Shown piece after piece: positions 44,631 through 57,125 of a stretch of 64,000 bases of DNA; position 1 is the first letter of the stretch; the number at the start of each line of letters is the position of its first letter. Below the pieces are notes generated by a model, which did no database searches, was not told the origin of the DNA, and saw nothing but the letters and a program-made list of their open reading frames with translations. The position numbers were made by a program, and so were the translations under genes. Source of the stretch: Diphasiastrum complanatum (Eukaryota; Streptophyta; Lycopodiopsida; Lycopodiales; Lycopodiaceae); contig CM055102.1 of assembly GCA_029204225.1 (NCBI GenBank), positions 40,539,220-40,603,219 on the forward strand, read 5' to 3'.

Positions 44631-45980
44631 GTATGTCAAATGGTTGACAAGGGCTTAAAGTGGAATTTGTTGGTGATTCTTGCATGATAAAAAAGACTGA
44701 GACCTTGATTGCCAAGGGCAAGAGACAATGTGAGATGTACAAACTTGATGGATGTGTTATTTCTAACCATGGGTGGTGTGAAGGCAAAGAAGCAAGTTGG
44801 TGACTTTATTCAATGTCAAAGTCACATAAGTTATTTTATTCTAGATCTAGCTCAAGATCTAAGATGCTTTTCCATATAGTACGTTTGGATGTTCATTGTA
44901 CTAGTGCTTTGAGTAATAGTGGAGCAAAGATGTTTGTGACTTCATGTTATATCCATGACCAAAATATAGGATTCAGTATACTCCTAGTCTTGGATACCCG
45001 GTACTCCAGTGAATCAAGTTAATTAGCTATGCCACATCATAATGGATGTGACCCGTAATATTATTAATGAACTTGTGAGGTCTAGACACACTAACTGGAG
45101 TTAGTACAAGGTTTTAGACAGTCAATGCATGTGTAGAGTATCAATAGCAAATGAATCTATCTATAGGAGAGTTGGGACCTTGCATTACTATATGCACAGG
45201 AGGGTCTTAGGCCTATATAAGGAGGAAAAACTCGCCCTACTCCATTATTGTTTGGCTGCCAGGACCTCTCTTTACTCACATGCTTCCCAATCCTTGGCTT
45301 GGGGGTGAAGATTCTAAAGATTGATTGGTTGCTTCTACTTGGTTGGGTGGTTTCTCCATAGTGTGTTCTCTATTTTCTTGTCTTGTAAGCAGCATCTCAT
45401 GGAGCTTTCCCTTACACTTCCATTGATGACTTTAGTGGATATTGTTGGATCTATCTTCTAAACAGCAAGAGAGAAGTCCTTGATGTTTTTCTAGAGAGTC
45501 AATTGAGCATGAAGAACAAGTGCTTAAAGTTGGAAAATGGAGACGAAGACATATCAACAAAGTTCAAAGAGGTTTGTGTGGCACACGAGATCAAGAGAGA
45601 GCTTTCAAATTCAAAGATTATGCAAGGAGTGGAAGAGAACTCTTTGTGAAAGATCTAAAGCCATGAGGGTGAATGCAAATCTTCCTAAGTCTTTTTTGGG
45701 AGATGTTTTGATGTGTGCTAACTTTGTTTGCAATAGGTGGTCAGATGAAGTCTTGGATGGTAAGAGTTCATTTGAGGTTCTTTTTGGTAAGAAGCCAAGC
45801 TTGGAGCATATCAACATCTTTGGTAGTACTTGCCATGCAACTCATCTAATGGATTCTTGATGGGAACCTTTGCTGGCTATAGTGAAGTAAGGGAAGCTTA
45901 TAGAGTTTACATTCCCAAGTCAAAGAAAGTTCACATTTCTTTGGATGTTGTCTTTGAAGAGGAGTATGTGCTACAAATAA
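44631..45980 (+). pseudogene. Copia I relic: pre-integrase and integrase, split by a solo LTR
   Basis: The + strand reads VCQMVDKGLKVEFVGDSC, IAKGKRQCEMYKLDGC, then KSHKLFYSRSSSR and a degenerate AKMFVTS. After the solo LTR (44945-45416) the frame resumes as IDDFSGYCWIYLLNSKREV, then RTLCERSKAMRVNANLPKSF, VCNRWSDEVLDGKSSFEVLF and YSEVREAYRVYIPKSKK. It ends near 45980. Several frameshifts and stops. No RT or RNase H remains. Confidence 0.82.
44945..45416. repeat. Solo LTR inside Copia I
   Basis: 472 bp, starts TGTTATATCC and ends CCCTTACA. It lies inside the integrase frame of Copia I between FVT and IDDFSG. Flanks CTTCA (44940-44944) and CTTCC (45417-45421) match at 4 of 5 bases, as expected for an aged target duplication. 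A TATATAAGG box is near 45213. No internal sequence remains, which fits recombination between two LTRs. Confidence 0.75.
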
Positions 45981-46073
45981 AATAAAAAAAATCAATAGTT
46001 TTGAACTTGAATAATTGAAAATTGAAAATCAAGAAAACTAGCTAACTAGTTATTAGAAGCTCAACCTAGACTT

Positions 46074-46085
46074 GCTCTAATACCA
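46074..46085 (-). promoter_or_regulatory. Primer binding site next to the 46.1 kb LTR
   Basis: GCTCTAATACCA on the + strand, one base different from the usual reverse complement of TGGTATCAGAGC, four bases before an LTR-like start TGTCATGTGCC. Confidence 0.65.
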
Positions 46086-46089
46086 AAAT

Positions 46090-47115
46090 TGTCATGTGCC
46101 AATCATACCATCCTAACATTTGATCCATTCATTAGTATCACATTTACACAACAAGACAAGAAGTTGAGAAAATAGACAAGAATCAATAAAACTAGATGAG
46201 ATATAAGAAGCTTATGACAAAGAAAGGTAAGAATCTCTATTATTGATGATCATTTATTACATAAGGCCTTAAGCTAGAGCATGATCAAGCTCTTATGTGA
46301 TGGTAGGCACATGAATCACCTATTGGCAAAGCCATTTCTCTCATTGAAGAGAAGCTCCCAAATTTCATTAAAAAGAGTTTCGCTTTTGAAAATGAAGATA
46401 GTTCCAATTTTAGCACAACCTTAGCTATTTATAGTGGCCTGTTGGTGCTTCTAATATGAGTTTGGAGCCTTATTGGGCTAAATTGGGGCGTTTCACCATT
46501 ATTCCAAAGGCTTCCATTAGCAAATATAGAGTGGGTGCTTAAAGCATCTTATTAATTATCATGTGCTGCATGTAATTAGTCCATGAGCTTACTAAATGCA
46601 ATGATAAATATAGCCATGGAGCTAAATTAAATTAGATTCAGTCAATAGGACAGTTAATAAAGTGGCTCGAACAACCTCGCTATATTTGTGAATAGCAGAA
46701 TTGAAATAATGGTTGGGAGGCCCAATTTAGCTTATAAAGGGCCCAAACTTATAGTAGAGGCACAAATGACCACTATAAATAGCTAAGGTCATGCTAAATT
46801 TGGAAAATGTTGTTCATTTGTCTAATTTTAAATTCTAAGTGTTCTTGAAGCTTATCTTTGAGAGCTTTCTTGAAGGTGTTTATGGTTCATGTGCCTTAAA
46901 ACTACATGAGAGCATGCTCTAGAAATAGGCCCTATCTTGTGAACGATCACTAATGATGAATAATGATACTTTACTTTGTCTATTTTGATAAAGTTTTGCT
47001 TCATTTATCCATCTTTTTCCATTTTTGCCTAATTTTCTTGATTTCTGGCATTTCCATGCTTATTTGATGTGCATGAATGGATTAAATATTTTAATGCTAA
47101 GATTGGCACATAACA
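46090..47115. repeat. Large imperfect inverted repeat: head-to-head LTRs
   Basis: Left arm from TGTCATGTGCCAATC (46090) and right arm ending GATTGGCACATAACA (47115) are diverged reverse complements. A 19-bp exact match is CCTTAGCTATTTATAGTGG (46419-46437) against its complement at 46770-46788. Both pairs give the same centre (about 46603). The PBS at 46074 shows the left arm is a left-facing 5' LTR. The right arm is the same LTR family in opposite orientation, without a PBS. Confidence 0.75.
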
Positions 47116-50100
47116 TTAACTACATTATAAAACTAGTCCTACTCTAATTTAGCATTACTTATTATTAATTAAGCATGTGGGCTAATTACATGTGGGACAT
47201 GAAAATAAGAAGATCTGTACAATGGACCATATGAAGTTTCATTGTGCAAGCTCAATTCTAGAAATTTTAGTGATCCACTTGCTAACTCTCATTCACGAAC
47301 ACCTGAATACATGCTTTTTTTACATCATTGCTATCTATAATGCAACTCATTTAAATCACAATAGTTAATCTTTTCAATGACAGGACTTCCACAAGCTCCA
47401 ACTTTGGACAAACCACTTCATGAAAAATAGTCAAGTTCCTAAATTACCCTTACGAGTTTCACTTTGAATAATCAAACTAATTGCATTTGGACATCTTCAC
47501 CCATTGCATTGCAAGCGCCAACTATTGCAAATCTCTATTGAATGAGAGAGTTCCCTTTGCAATCATGTGAAGTTTTCAAATCCACCAGATTTTACTACTA
47601 CGTCCTTTTTACATTCGCCTTGAGAGACTCCTCCAAGTGTCACTTAAACTTGACTAGTTTTAACTCCAAAAAAGTGAACTATAAAATGAGAAACTTTCAC
47701 CCATGTTTGACATGTACTACCATTCTCTCGCATGTGGTTGGTTTATCCCACTTCAATGTATGCCAACTAAGAGCAATCATGACACCAAAATGCAAGATAA
47801 CTACACTTACTAGCTTTCTGCAATACAAACTTGGGCCTTTGAAGCATTAATCGATGGTGTATTGTAATTAAGCTCTTCAGTAACACTTGAAAACCCACTC
47901 TAGACTGTCTTGGCTACAAGCACATTTTCACAACATGAGTTGTAGATTTACAGCAGAACTTGGGCTTAATTTGGTAACACGGTCACACAATAGCAAATGT
48001 AGCACATCAATAAATCACTCACCTTTCATACTACATAATGGTGATGAGTTTATTTGAAATGCATTTCTTCCTCAATGATGTCAACATGTTGTTCGTCAGA
48101 TTTGCATACACTTCAAATTTGTTTGTTGTTGTCCACCCCCCCATTCCCCCCCTCCAGAGCCAAGGTCTTATGACAAGTTTTTGTTAAAAATATAAGCTTC
48201 AAACGTTGCTGTACAATTAAACTAGTCTTTTGTAGTTTGTTTGCACTCGACCCACTATTGACATATGTTAGGCCTTACTAGTTCGACGAGTGGTAGGCTA
48301 CTTAGTGGACACTGTTGAGTCCATGCAACTCAGGGATTTGCCTATTTATAGTGTTTTTTCTTTGAGAGAGCGTGGGATGCTAATAGCTATGGTGATTGTG
48401 ATATGATCTGAATAATGGTCTAGATTTCGTACTTAGAGTTGTATGGTGTTATAGATGTGTAAGATCGAAAGAAGCTATTGAAATAGCTTGATTTACAAAT
48501 ATAGCTAGCATCGATTGTGGGAGCCTTGAGAGGACACCATACAAGAGTATAAGCAGTCCAGGTGGCAAAAGCAAAGTTTCTCTAATTTAGATTAGAGTAT
48601 GTTGCTCAATGTGAAAATTTTTGCTCTAAACGAAATAAATAAATAAATAAATATATATAGATTTGTTTCGAAAAGTGGCTAGTTGAATATTTCGAAATAT
48701 TGATTGAAATTTTTTCAATACTTCATCAATTGTTGATCAAAGTTGATGAATAGTTAGAGTAGAGGGTGACCTTAGTGTTGAACGGTTTTGGCAATTGGTT
48801 TCCGTTGTGTGGAGAAATTAGTGGTTGAAGAACTAGCGATGTTGGCCAAGATTTTGAAAGATGTGAAGTCACATATCTACAGTTGACAAAATTGCGCATT
48901 GTAAATTGCTACCAAGGGCATTCTATTTAGGCTAAGCAATTGCAACTATGAGAAGCACTCAGCCATGTAGTAAAGAGTGAGCACTTCGATCATAAGTTAT
49001 GGAGAAATTCTGCGAGCCAAGGTGTATGCAAGAAGAGTAATGGAACTTGTTCCATACTGGATGATATCCAGTGTGTAAATTGCTACATGGAATTGCCCTA
49101 TAACATACAATCAGTTGCCATAAGTCGTGGATAGCGGCTATCTAATTGGCATGCATAGTCTTGGGGATTAAAAGTTACCATAGCCATCATTTGTAAAGGA
49201 AAAAGGTGCAGGAGCTTGTTCGCAACCAATTTTTTTTTTCTATAGTGTACATAAGTGGGTTGCACTTGCAAGAAGTGGGTTTTGGTGCATGGGAATTACT
49301 AACCCTTAGCTCAAGTCTCCACTCTATTCTGTGATTGAGATTCGTTAATTTGCTCGTAAAATCAAAGGCTCAAGTTGTTTGAGACCTTATTTTTCTATTT
49401 TGAGAAGTGAAAGGGACTTTTGAAGTGAGACTTATATACGCAAAAATTAGCTTGAAATGTGTTGAAAGGGCCCAACTGGTGAGACAGGGTTCGAAGGCCA
49501 ATTTACTTCACTATAAAGTTTTAGTTCACAAGGCTAATTGGGCATTACTTAACACAATCTAGAGAAGACTAACTTTAGCTAGAAGAGGACTTTTGGGTTG
49601 AATATGGGCCACTTTAGAACTTATTTACATGACACATGGTGGATAGACCAACCACATTAGCCACTCATTGATGCCAACTTTAGCAAGCAAAAGTAAGAAA
49701 GAGGTATGAAAATAACTTGACACGACGGGCAAAAGCCACAATGAATAGAGATGAAGCCTAAGCAGTATCTAGGATACATGACTGCGTAAAAGTTTGCTTA
49801 CTCACAACGCCATACTCTCTGATTGATAAAGGTTTCTTAGGCCTTTAGATGTACGACATGGGGAGAATTTAATATCAACTCAAATTTCGATGGACTTGTA
49901 TGTTTTTCCTGGCAAATGTAAACATACTTGACTCTCAATCTAGGCTTGAAGGATTAGGTGTACTCCAATTCTATTTGATGTAAGAGACATAAGGGCAAAT
50001 ACTAGCCCTTTGGTAGCTTCTTTGGCTCCACCAGCACCAAAAGTGCCCATCGAGTTCTGACAATACTCCATACCTAGTTTCTATATCCTATTACACACAT

Positions 50101-51279
50101 AGACCAATAAGCCACCAGGTTGTGGCACGATTGGCTCCTTTGTTTTTGGTCATGACTTATCATGGCATGTCATGAAAGCACGAGGCAAAAGCTGGGTGTT
50201 AGAGGCTGCTTACATGTGACTTTTGGCCTATGATAGATGTCATTGTCTCCATGGGTTGGGAGATTGCATTTTCATAGGTCATCATAAGTCAATCTTTCCA
50301 TGTAACCGTTGGCATTGGCTTGGCTTGGTTGCCAGCAACAAGCCACAAAAGTTTTTGATCTATTGCTTCCCATCCATCTTTTGAGGGGAGGAGATGGTGT
50401 GATGAAATCACAACTACGAAAAACATTGCAATAGGTAGAAATTTGCAAAACTGGCGAAACCCTCAACCCATATGATGTGCAAAGCAGCCCCTCACCCCAT
50501 GGTAAGTTTGGGAGAATGCTTGGGTACATGTAAAGTATCTCCCACCCTCTCTTAACATCATTTTCAAGGGACCAGAGGCTTACATCCAAGTGCCAAGTTT
50601 AAATCATGTATCCTTAACCTCAAGTAAGAGACGAGAGACCAAGGCATCTCGCCTAAGAGCGAAATAGAGGTTCCACATACATATACTCTCACCCTAATTT
50701 CAATAAACTCTGTCACCCTAATTTCATGTGCAAATTTATATTCATCATGATGTAGCACGTGGCTCATATACATTTGGTTCAAGTTGGTACTCCCAATGTT
50801 GCTTTATGCCTCTAACATTTTGCATTTAATAAGGATGTCTAGTGAAGTAATAAATAATCTCAAAGTATAATACATTGAATAAAAGGAGGGAGAGAAAGAG
50901 AGAGAGAGAGGGGGAGTAAAAGCCAAAAAGTGAGAAAGGAAGCAAGAGCGCGAGCGAGCGAGAGTGAGCAAGCATATGCGTAATTGGGTGGTAGATGGGT
51001 GTTGGAAACAGCTGATTTGATGCAAAGCCATAGCCATAATCCACCCAACATAACTGACAAGGAAAAGAAGAAGAAGGAGGAGCACCCACAAGAGGTAAGA
51101 TAGATCAGCAATGAAAATGTGAAAAAGAGCAAGGACAAGAGTGTGGTTGGTCATTGTGTGATGCGCGCATTGCATGATACAATCTGAAGATTCAATAGAA
51201 AGGTAGCACTTATTCTGCTCACACTTTGGCTTTGCAAATTGGTTCCTCTTTCCAGCATTAGCTGGAAATTTGGCACAGC
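47116..51279. other. Long stretch without recognised gene
   Basis: About 4.2 kb of AT-rich DNA with short ORFs only. An (AAAT)n microsatellite is at about 48632-48651. A weak open stretch on the - strand at 50589-50272 was not recognised. A (GA)n run near 50884-50912 lies about 370 bp before the candidate host gene and could belong to its promoter. Confidence 0.5.
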
Positions 51280-53462
51280 ATGTCTAGTCCTCTCGTGGAC
51301 TACGCCTCTGAAGAAGAAGAGGTAAAGAGGACAATGTTTAAGTCGAGTGAAAGAAGCAGGGATAGAGGAAAAGCAATCATGAAAGAGTGCAAACAATTCC
51401 TACTCGACAAGGTGAAAAAAGAGGCAGACTGTGAAAAGGCCTCATGTTCATACGTGAGAGATGAACAGGTATGCCTTTAGTGACCGAGAACCCGCATAAT
51501 CTACAAGTATATACCTAGCTAGCTAATGATAAAAGCTGTGTTAGATCTCATACTCTACAGAGAACTAACAAGCCAACAACAAGTCCAAGGAAGTGGCAGA
51601 GTTGGTTAAGATGAGGCTTCAGATTCCCTTTTAAGTATTTTATCACTGAATTATAAGCCGAGCCAACGCATAACAGCTGAGCTCACAAAACGCTAATGAA
51701 AGTAAGATGTATGTGAAAGCTAATGAATCTTCACCTAGCTTACAAGCTGCAAAAGTGAATCAAGATTGAGCTGACACTTACGGAACAAGTTACAAATTCA
51801 ACAGACCACCAATATGGGTTCAATCTGAACCTTCAAAGAATACATGAGGTTTTTCTTTATCGGAGGTGGGTTTCCATATCCAGAAAGTTTGTTTTCCTAT
51901 CTGTCAGTTATTACAAAAATGGCTGTGAGTAACTGAAGATGTACCAGCTTGTGCAATCTACATAATGTTCTATTCTTGAAGATCAGAGCAGGATAGTGAT
52001 TTTTAGATAGATTTGAACTGCCTTCTTCATGTTTTTAGTTTTAACCGCTAAACTTCTTAGACTTGAATGACAGTCAAAGGCTGTAACAAAAACACATCAA
52101 GTACTATCTTTAAGAAGTACATTTAGATTATTTTGATGCAAGTAAGGACCTAGAAGGGTCATTTTACCGAAGTGATTATTGCTCAATGCCACATCAGCCA
52201 CTTGCTACTGTTCCAATTTTGGCTTTGGCAAATATGAAAAGCAGGATCTAAACACCCTGTTTAGATTCCGGTAGAAGAGACTTGCAAACGTTGTGTGTGT
52301 TTTCAATTAATATTCGTGACAACCGATAAGGACATAGTTTAGTGTCTTATTTTCTTTAACATCTTTCCTGCACGATTTGGGTAGAAGACGACGACTAACA
52401 AATCTAAAGTTGCCGACTTCTGCTTCATTTTCAAACCTCGTGTACAGAAATATGTATATAATGATTTATCATTGATGTCTCTATCAATAATCAATGCAAA
52501 GAAGGCAGTTGAATCCATTTCTCTTATGCTCTATTATGTTATGCAGTAGGCATAAGTTGAACAATCTTCAAAACTATCAATGTATGTATGATACACTTAA
52601 CTTTCCATTGACAGCCAAAGATTTTCTACTATGGAAAAAATTCATTCACGTCTCATTATCCTTCACTGTTGTGCTGTACCATCTGCACTAACTGGACTAA
52701 CAAAGTGAATCCCTAATAAGGAAATATACAACTAGGTTTATTCCAATGTTTACTTCTCTTATCTGCTCTTTCTAATGCAAAGTCATGATGTTTTGAAGAT
52801 TGGTACTTTGTGTTTACTTCAAGTTTTCAAGTTGCTACTTACAGCATATGTATTCTTCACACAGGTGCTATCATCAGATACCTCACTTTTGCCTACATTG
52901 CAAGCGATGGGATTCTCTGCTGAGGATGCCAGAGAGGCCATAGTTGCTTGTGGTATGCATGTGGCTTTTCGAGCTTACTGTAAAAACAATCTATGACTCA
53001 AGCATGACAAGAACAGCTTATCTAATCTTAGGCTTGGTTTGATAAAGTCCTTATAGTGAATGCACTTTTTCTTTCTGACCTTTGAACGTGAAAGACTCAA
53101 GCATGACAAGAACAGCTTATCTAATCTTAGGCTTGGTTTGATAAAGTCCTTGTAGTGAAGGTGCTTTTTTTGAACGTTAAGGACAAGCAAGCATTTCTTG
53201 TGAAATACAGGAACTGCGGAGGTTGATGATTTAGTCAATCACATCCTTGCTCGACAGGTATTTCTAGGCTTATTATTTCTGATACCAAAACTGAAACAAA
53301 ATATGCCTGATGCGGGTAGATCTGACATGTGCCAATTGGTAGCATGAAATGGCTTTGTTGGAAGAGGAAAAACACGCCAATGATGAGGAGGGTCTGACTG
53401 CCTCAACCGAATCTGATAATGTCAACATGGATGAGATCTCTTCATCTTCAGGGTCAGATCTG
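51280..53462 (+). CDS. UBA-domain gene, first four exons (possibly DRM-type)
   Basis: Four exons with GT-AG borders and matching phases: 51280-51468, 52865-52952, 53211-53257 and 53343-53462. They give 148 residues. The start is MSSPLVDYASEEEEV, followed by a lysine-rich stretch. Across exons 2 and 3 lies a UBA domain: LLPTLQAMGFSAEDAREAI, VACG, then TAEVDDLVNHILARQ; the Gly codon is split by intron 2. Exon 4 is acidic and serine-rich (SSSSGSDL) and ends at GTAAGC. UBA domains bind ubiquitin. The pattern MGF..E.A..A...CG...E..D.....RQ followed by an acidic tail resembles the UBA region of plant DRM methyltransferases; this is a guess from memory of the family. Later exons were not found. Confidence 0.65.
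52995..53163. repeat. Tandem repeat in intron 2 of the UBA gene
   Basis: About 70 bp starting GACTCAAGCATGACAAG occurs at 52995 and again at 53094, a period of 99 bp, with one or two differences. It lies between exons 2 and 3 and does not disturb the splice sites. Confidence 0.85.
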
Positions 53463-54930
53463 GTAAGCAAAGCTTTATTCCTTGGTCCTTTGGATTACTT
53501 GTGGGCCAGTTCTGGGTAAGAACAATTTTCCATATCAAGCCACCATTTGACTTTTTAACAATGCAGTTATTCCAGATAACTGTGAATCAAAGTATAGATA
53601 GCACTGCTGTACGTGTTCGAAAATCCTTGTATTAAGAGTCATTTGCTGCTGTAACTCTTCATATCCTTTGTTGTCTTGTCTCGTAATTAGTGGGGTGCAT
53701 TGTTCTTTGATGCTAAAGTTACTTTGGATGCAATAACACTGTCAAACCTGAGTAGCGTGACAATTTCGCAACAATAGATGCTGAAACTTTATGCCTATAG
53801 ATGCTATTTCATGTACAAATTGTACTAATCTATTAAGTTGTGATTGAGAAATTTGTAAAATTCAATAGCTAGCTGGTGAGAAGACACCCTAAGCTGTCCC
53901 AGTGTGAATCTGAGGCAATGTGATAGTCCTGAATCCAAGTAGCGTGGCAGGACTGGGATTCCTCTTGCATCCAGCTTCAGAAAATGGGTCCGGTAGAAAG
54001 CTGGCTTAACCCCTAACTGGCGACTCCAAGTTTGCTCCAGATATGCTCGATAGAGAAATCGTCTGATATACTGATGAGTGCCCGAGGGAAGCTCTGTGTT
54101 GGAGATACCAAACGACTCAAGTAGGAGGTGAGATGCCTGAGAGAACCATGATAATCTATAGCCATGATTATGAAGATAATGTGAGGAATCTGTATGTATC
54201 GTCTATCTATCTCTGGCAATGCCTGTACCCTCTGAATATAGATAATGACCTGAAGAGCTGCCTCGATTTGTATAGGTGGAACTGCAGGTATAAGACATAC
54301 CTAGGGGTAGTAGTTGTGTCAGTCAAATCAATAATGGCTTGAAGTGATGAGAGCTCTCAATGATGTTTCGAAATAGGCAAAATATCTTTTTAGCAAGGTG
54401 AGCTATGGTGATTTGGGATGCCATGATTGCTTTCTAACGAGTTGATGAGTGATGTCGGAGTAGTCGTTAGGCTCGATGAACATAGTCTTGTGTTTCATGG
54501 TTGGGTGGAGAGCTTCATGCCTAGTATTTCAGTGGATTTAATTAGTTGGTTGGACCTAGGCAAGCGTGATCATGGGTGGATATCACATTGACTATAGGAA
54601 TCGTGCATACGATATTCTAGAAGTGGATTCAATCACTTAGTTGGACCTAGGCAAGCATGATCGTGGGTGGATATCACATTGTAGCAATGTGGAAATTGAA
54701 TATCGACAATCATAGAAATTGTTCTCTCAATAGGATTACATAAAGGATCATACTAGCTGTCAAAAGTACCCATATACTGCATAATCTATGATTAAGAAGC
54801 TATTGCAAACCAATATTGATGCAAATATCAACTTGATGCCATTGTGAGATCCAAAGTTCAAACCATCATAGGAGGAGAACTCTCATTGCAAAAGGAATTA
54901 TAGTATCGTAGCCCTTACTGTAAGGAAACA
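53463..54930. other. Intron-like or intergenic DNA with a 91-bp repeat
   Basis: No clear exon found. A weak candidate starts at 53567 after AATGCAG but lacks a pyrimidine tract. TTGGACCTAGGCAAGC occurs at 54550 and 54641 as part of a unit of 91 bp repeated about 1.6 times. Confidence 0.5.
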
Positions 54931-55078
54931 TGGTATCAGAGCTTGTGTTTCAGGTTATGAAGGAGGAAATCAGATCTATCAATGATTTGGTGAAGATATC
55001 AAGTCTAGAGCATGCTAGAGAGGATTCTACACCAAAATCGGATTTTTTGCTTTTGTAGATTGGATCTTTTGTAGATCT
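54931..55078 (+). repeat. Fragment of a D-family Copia leader, starting at the PBS
   Basis: TGGTATCAGAGCTTGTGTTT and the next 140 bp match the leader of element D (17980 onward) and, reversed, of element G. The two bases before are CA, as at an LTR end, but the LTR is absent. It ends near GATCTTTTGTAGATC. Confidence 0.85.
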
Positions 55079-56990
55079 GAATGGAACTGTTATTCTTCGT
55101 GATAATCAGCTACAATTTTGATGTATATTGTGTTATAACCAAGACATTCAGATGTGCCTTTGCCAGAGTTGTAGAAACCAAAAGATGAGCTAAACCAATG
55201 GGCCAATTTTTGAATTTGTAATAGCTTTGAACTCTCATTGAGCAGTTGCAATATTTATTATACATCTTGTTTCATGACAAGGAATACTAAGATCCACCAA
55301 GAGTCTGACTTTACAACAAATATCAAAATATTCCCAATCTAAATTTGCAATATCTTGACTTCTAGATGGTCAAAATGGACCTGTTATTGGATCTTAATGA
55401 TCATATAAACGCATAAAGCAAGGAGATTCAATAATAATTTAAAACAAACAAATATTAGCAGTGGAAAAATACCCCTTTGACGAAAAATTCAAGTTGATGA
55501 TACAATATCGATCAATGTTTTTTCTATTTCTATAGATGTGTCTCAATTTCACAACCTTAAAAATGTAGTGACTTTCCAACTTTTGTCACCAAAAAAAGAA
55601 AAGAAAAAATATTAACTTTGACCAAAACTAGAAAATAGAGTTTTTCCAGAAAAAACTTGCTTTGCTGATTGTTTTTTAAAACATCACCTCCCTTGCAGTG
55701 ACTTGATGCATGGAACCTGATGAAATTATCAAAGCAAAATTTAACCTTTTTAAAAAAATTCATGGCCAAAAATCAAAATTTGAGATTTCCGCTCCCCCCC
55801 AAAAAGAAAACTGGACAAAGTTCTCGCACCCACTAAATTTTGTTGGACAAAATGCTCTAGTGGAAACTTATGAGCAAAATAGGAAAAAAGCACTTACCTA
55901 ATGAGAAATCAATGCTCAATGATCAATAAATAACTGCAAACTGAGATCAAACAAAGAATACTAACAAAGAAGTGAAAATTTCAGCATTGCTTTGCTGATT
56001 CACTTTCACATTGATTTTCCACCAGCAATTAGGAGAATCAACTGGCTGGTTTCCAAGGGATTCAAGGATTCAGGCGACAACAGTGGCTGCGTTTTCCATC
56101 AAGAAACTAAGTATCCCAAACAAACAATTTGACCTTAAGAGAAAAATGCATTGTGGAAAGTAGAAGTTGCACAGTGGCAAGAGTGTGTAGTGTGTCAATT
56201 GATTCTATCTACATCAAGTTATTGCAAAGTGAGATTTTCGCTTAAAGCAAGGATAGATCATCATTATGTTACAATGATATTTTCTACTTGCAATCAAAGT
56301 GGATCTCATCTTCTCTAGCCGTGAGCCTTTTTCAGGATTCAGTTGTCTTTTATCATGCTTTACTGTGCATTTTAAAATGCACATAAGCCACATATCATAC
56401 TATTTATGGTTTTGAAGCTATGACATTGGCAATGCTTGTTGGCTATCCATTGGCATCTATTGAAGGTTATCATGCATCAAATTTCAGTTGTTTTGCTTGT
56501 TTTTTGTCTTGAAAAGGCACGAATCCAACCAATAGCACTGCAGTTGGATACATTAGAGCATTAGAGATCAACTTATCATGAATATGTTGTCGTTCTTCAA
56601 TACAATTTTGTGTTAGGCACCCTTGGAGAGCTTTTTAATTGTATACTCTTGTCGCCAGACAATATAGTTCAGAAGAGAGGCAAACACGTTTAGATGATAG
56701 TACAACAAAATTGATCCAGATTTTGGTACACAATAATTGGAAGGATTTTATCTTTTGTCAACGCTTTAAAATATGGAACGCTTATGCTATGTGACAATAT
56801 GGCAGGAAAGTCTTATTAATGTTGGCTGAATGTCTGGATAATATCAATAAAATGTCCTAGTGATAGACTATGTTCTTCCTCTTAAATCTGATTATATTGA
56901 GGCTGATTTCCCTAAAAGGATCTTCACTATCCAAACCCAAATTTTGGTAGAAAATTGAAGTTTGAGAGCAAAGTAACAAGCGCATAAAGA
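55079..56990. other. AT-rich stretch without recognised gene
   Basis: Short ORFs only. No domain, repeat or LTR border recognised. Confidence 0.5.
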
Positions 56991-57125
56991 GATTACCTTC
57001 TCATCCTTTGTGATTCTCAGCCATATGAATTGATTATTCTTGTCTTTTTTTGCAAGCTTGATATACTTCTCGAGAGAGTTATGAATGTAATAAGCAACCC
57101 CACCATCACCTCTTTCTCTATGACC
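56991..57125 (-). pseudogene. LINE-like endonuclease fragment
   Basis: The - strand reads DGGVAYYIHNSLEKYIKL followed by FIWLRITKDEK. This is the GGV.. block and following strands seen in the apurinic-type endonuclease of non-LTR retrotransposons. Frames on either side are broken (57130-57700 holds more of the same composition but no clear motif). Weak call based on one block. Confidence 0.4.

Noticed and set aside
50804-51175. Three overlapping open frames on the - strand
   Set aside because: They translate a GA/CT-rich stretch into Leu/Ser/Phe-rich low complexity, with no domain or splice pattern.
53567-53610. A fifth exon of the UBA gene
   Set aside because: There is an AG and an in-phase open stretch, but no pyrimidine tract and only a weak donor. 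Not enough to call.
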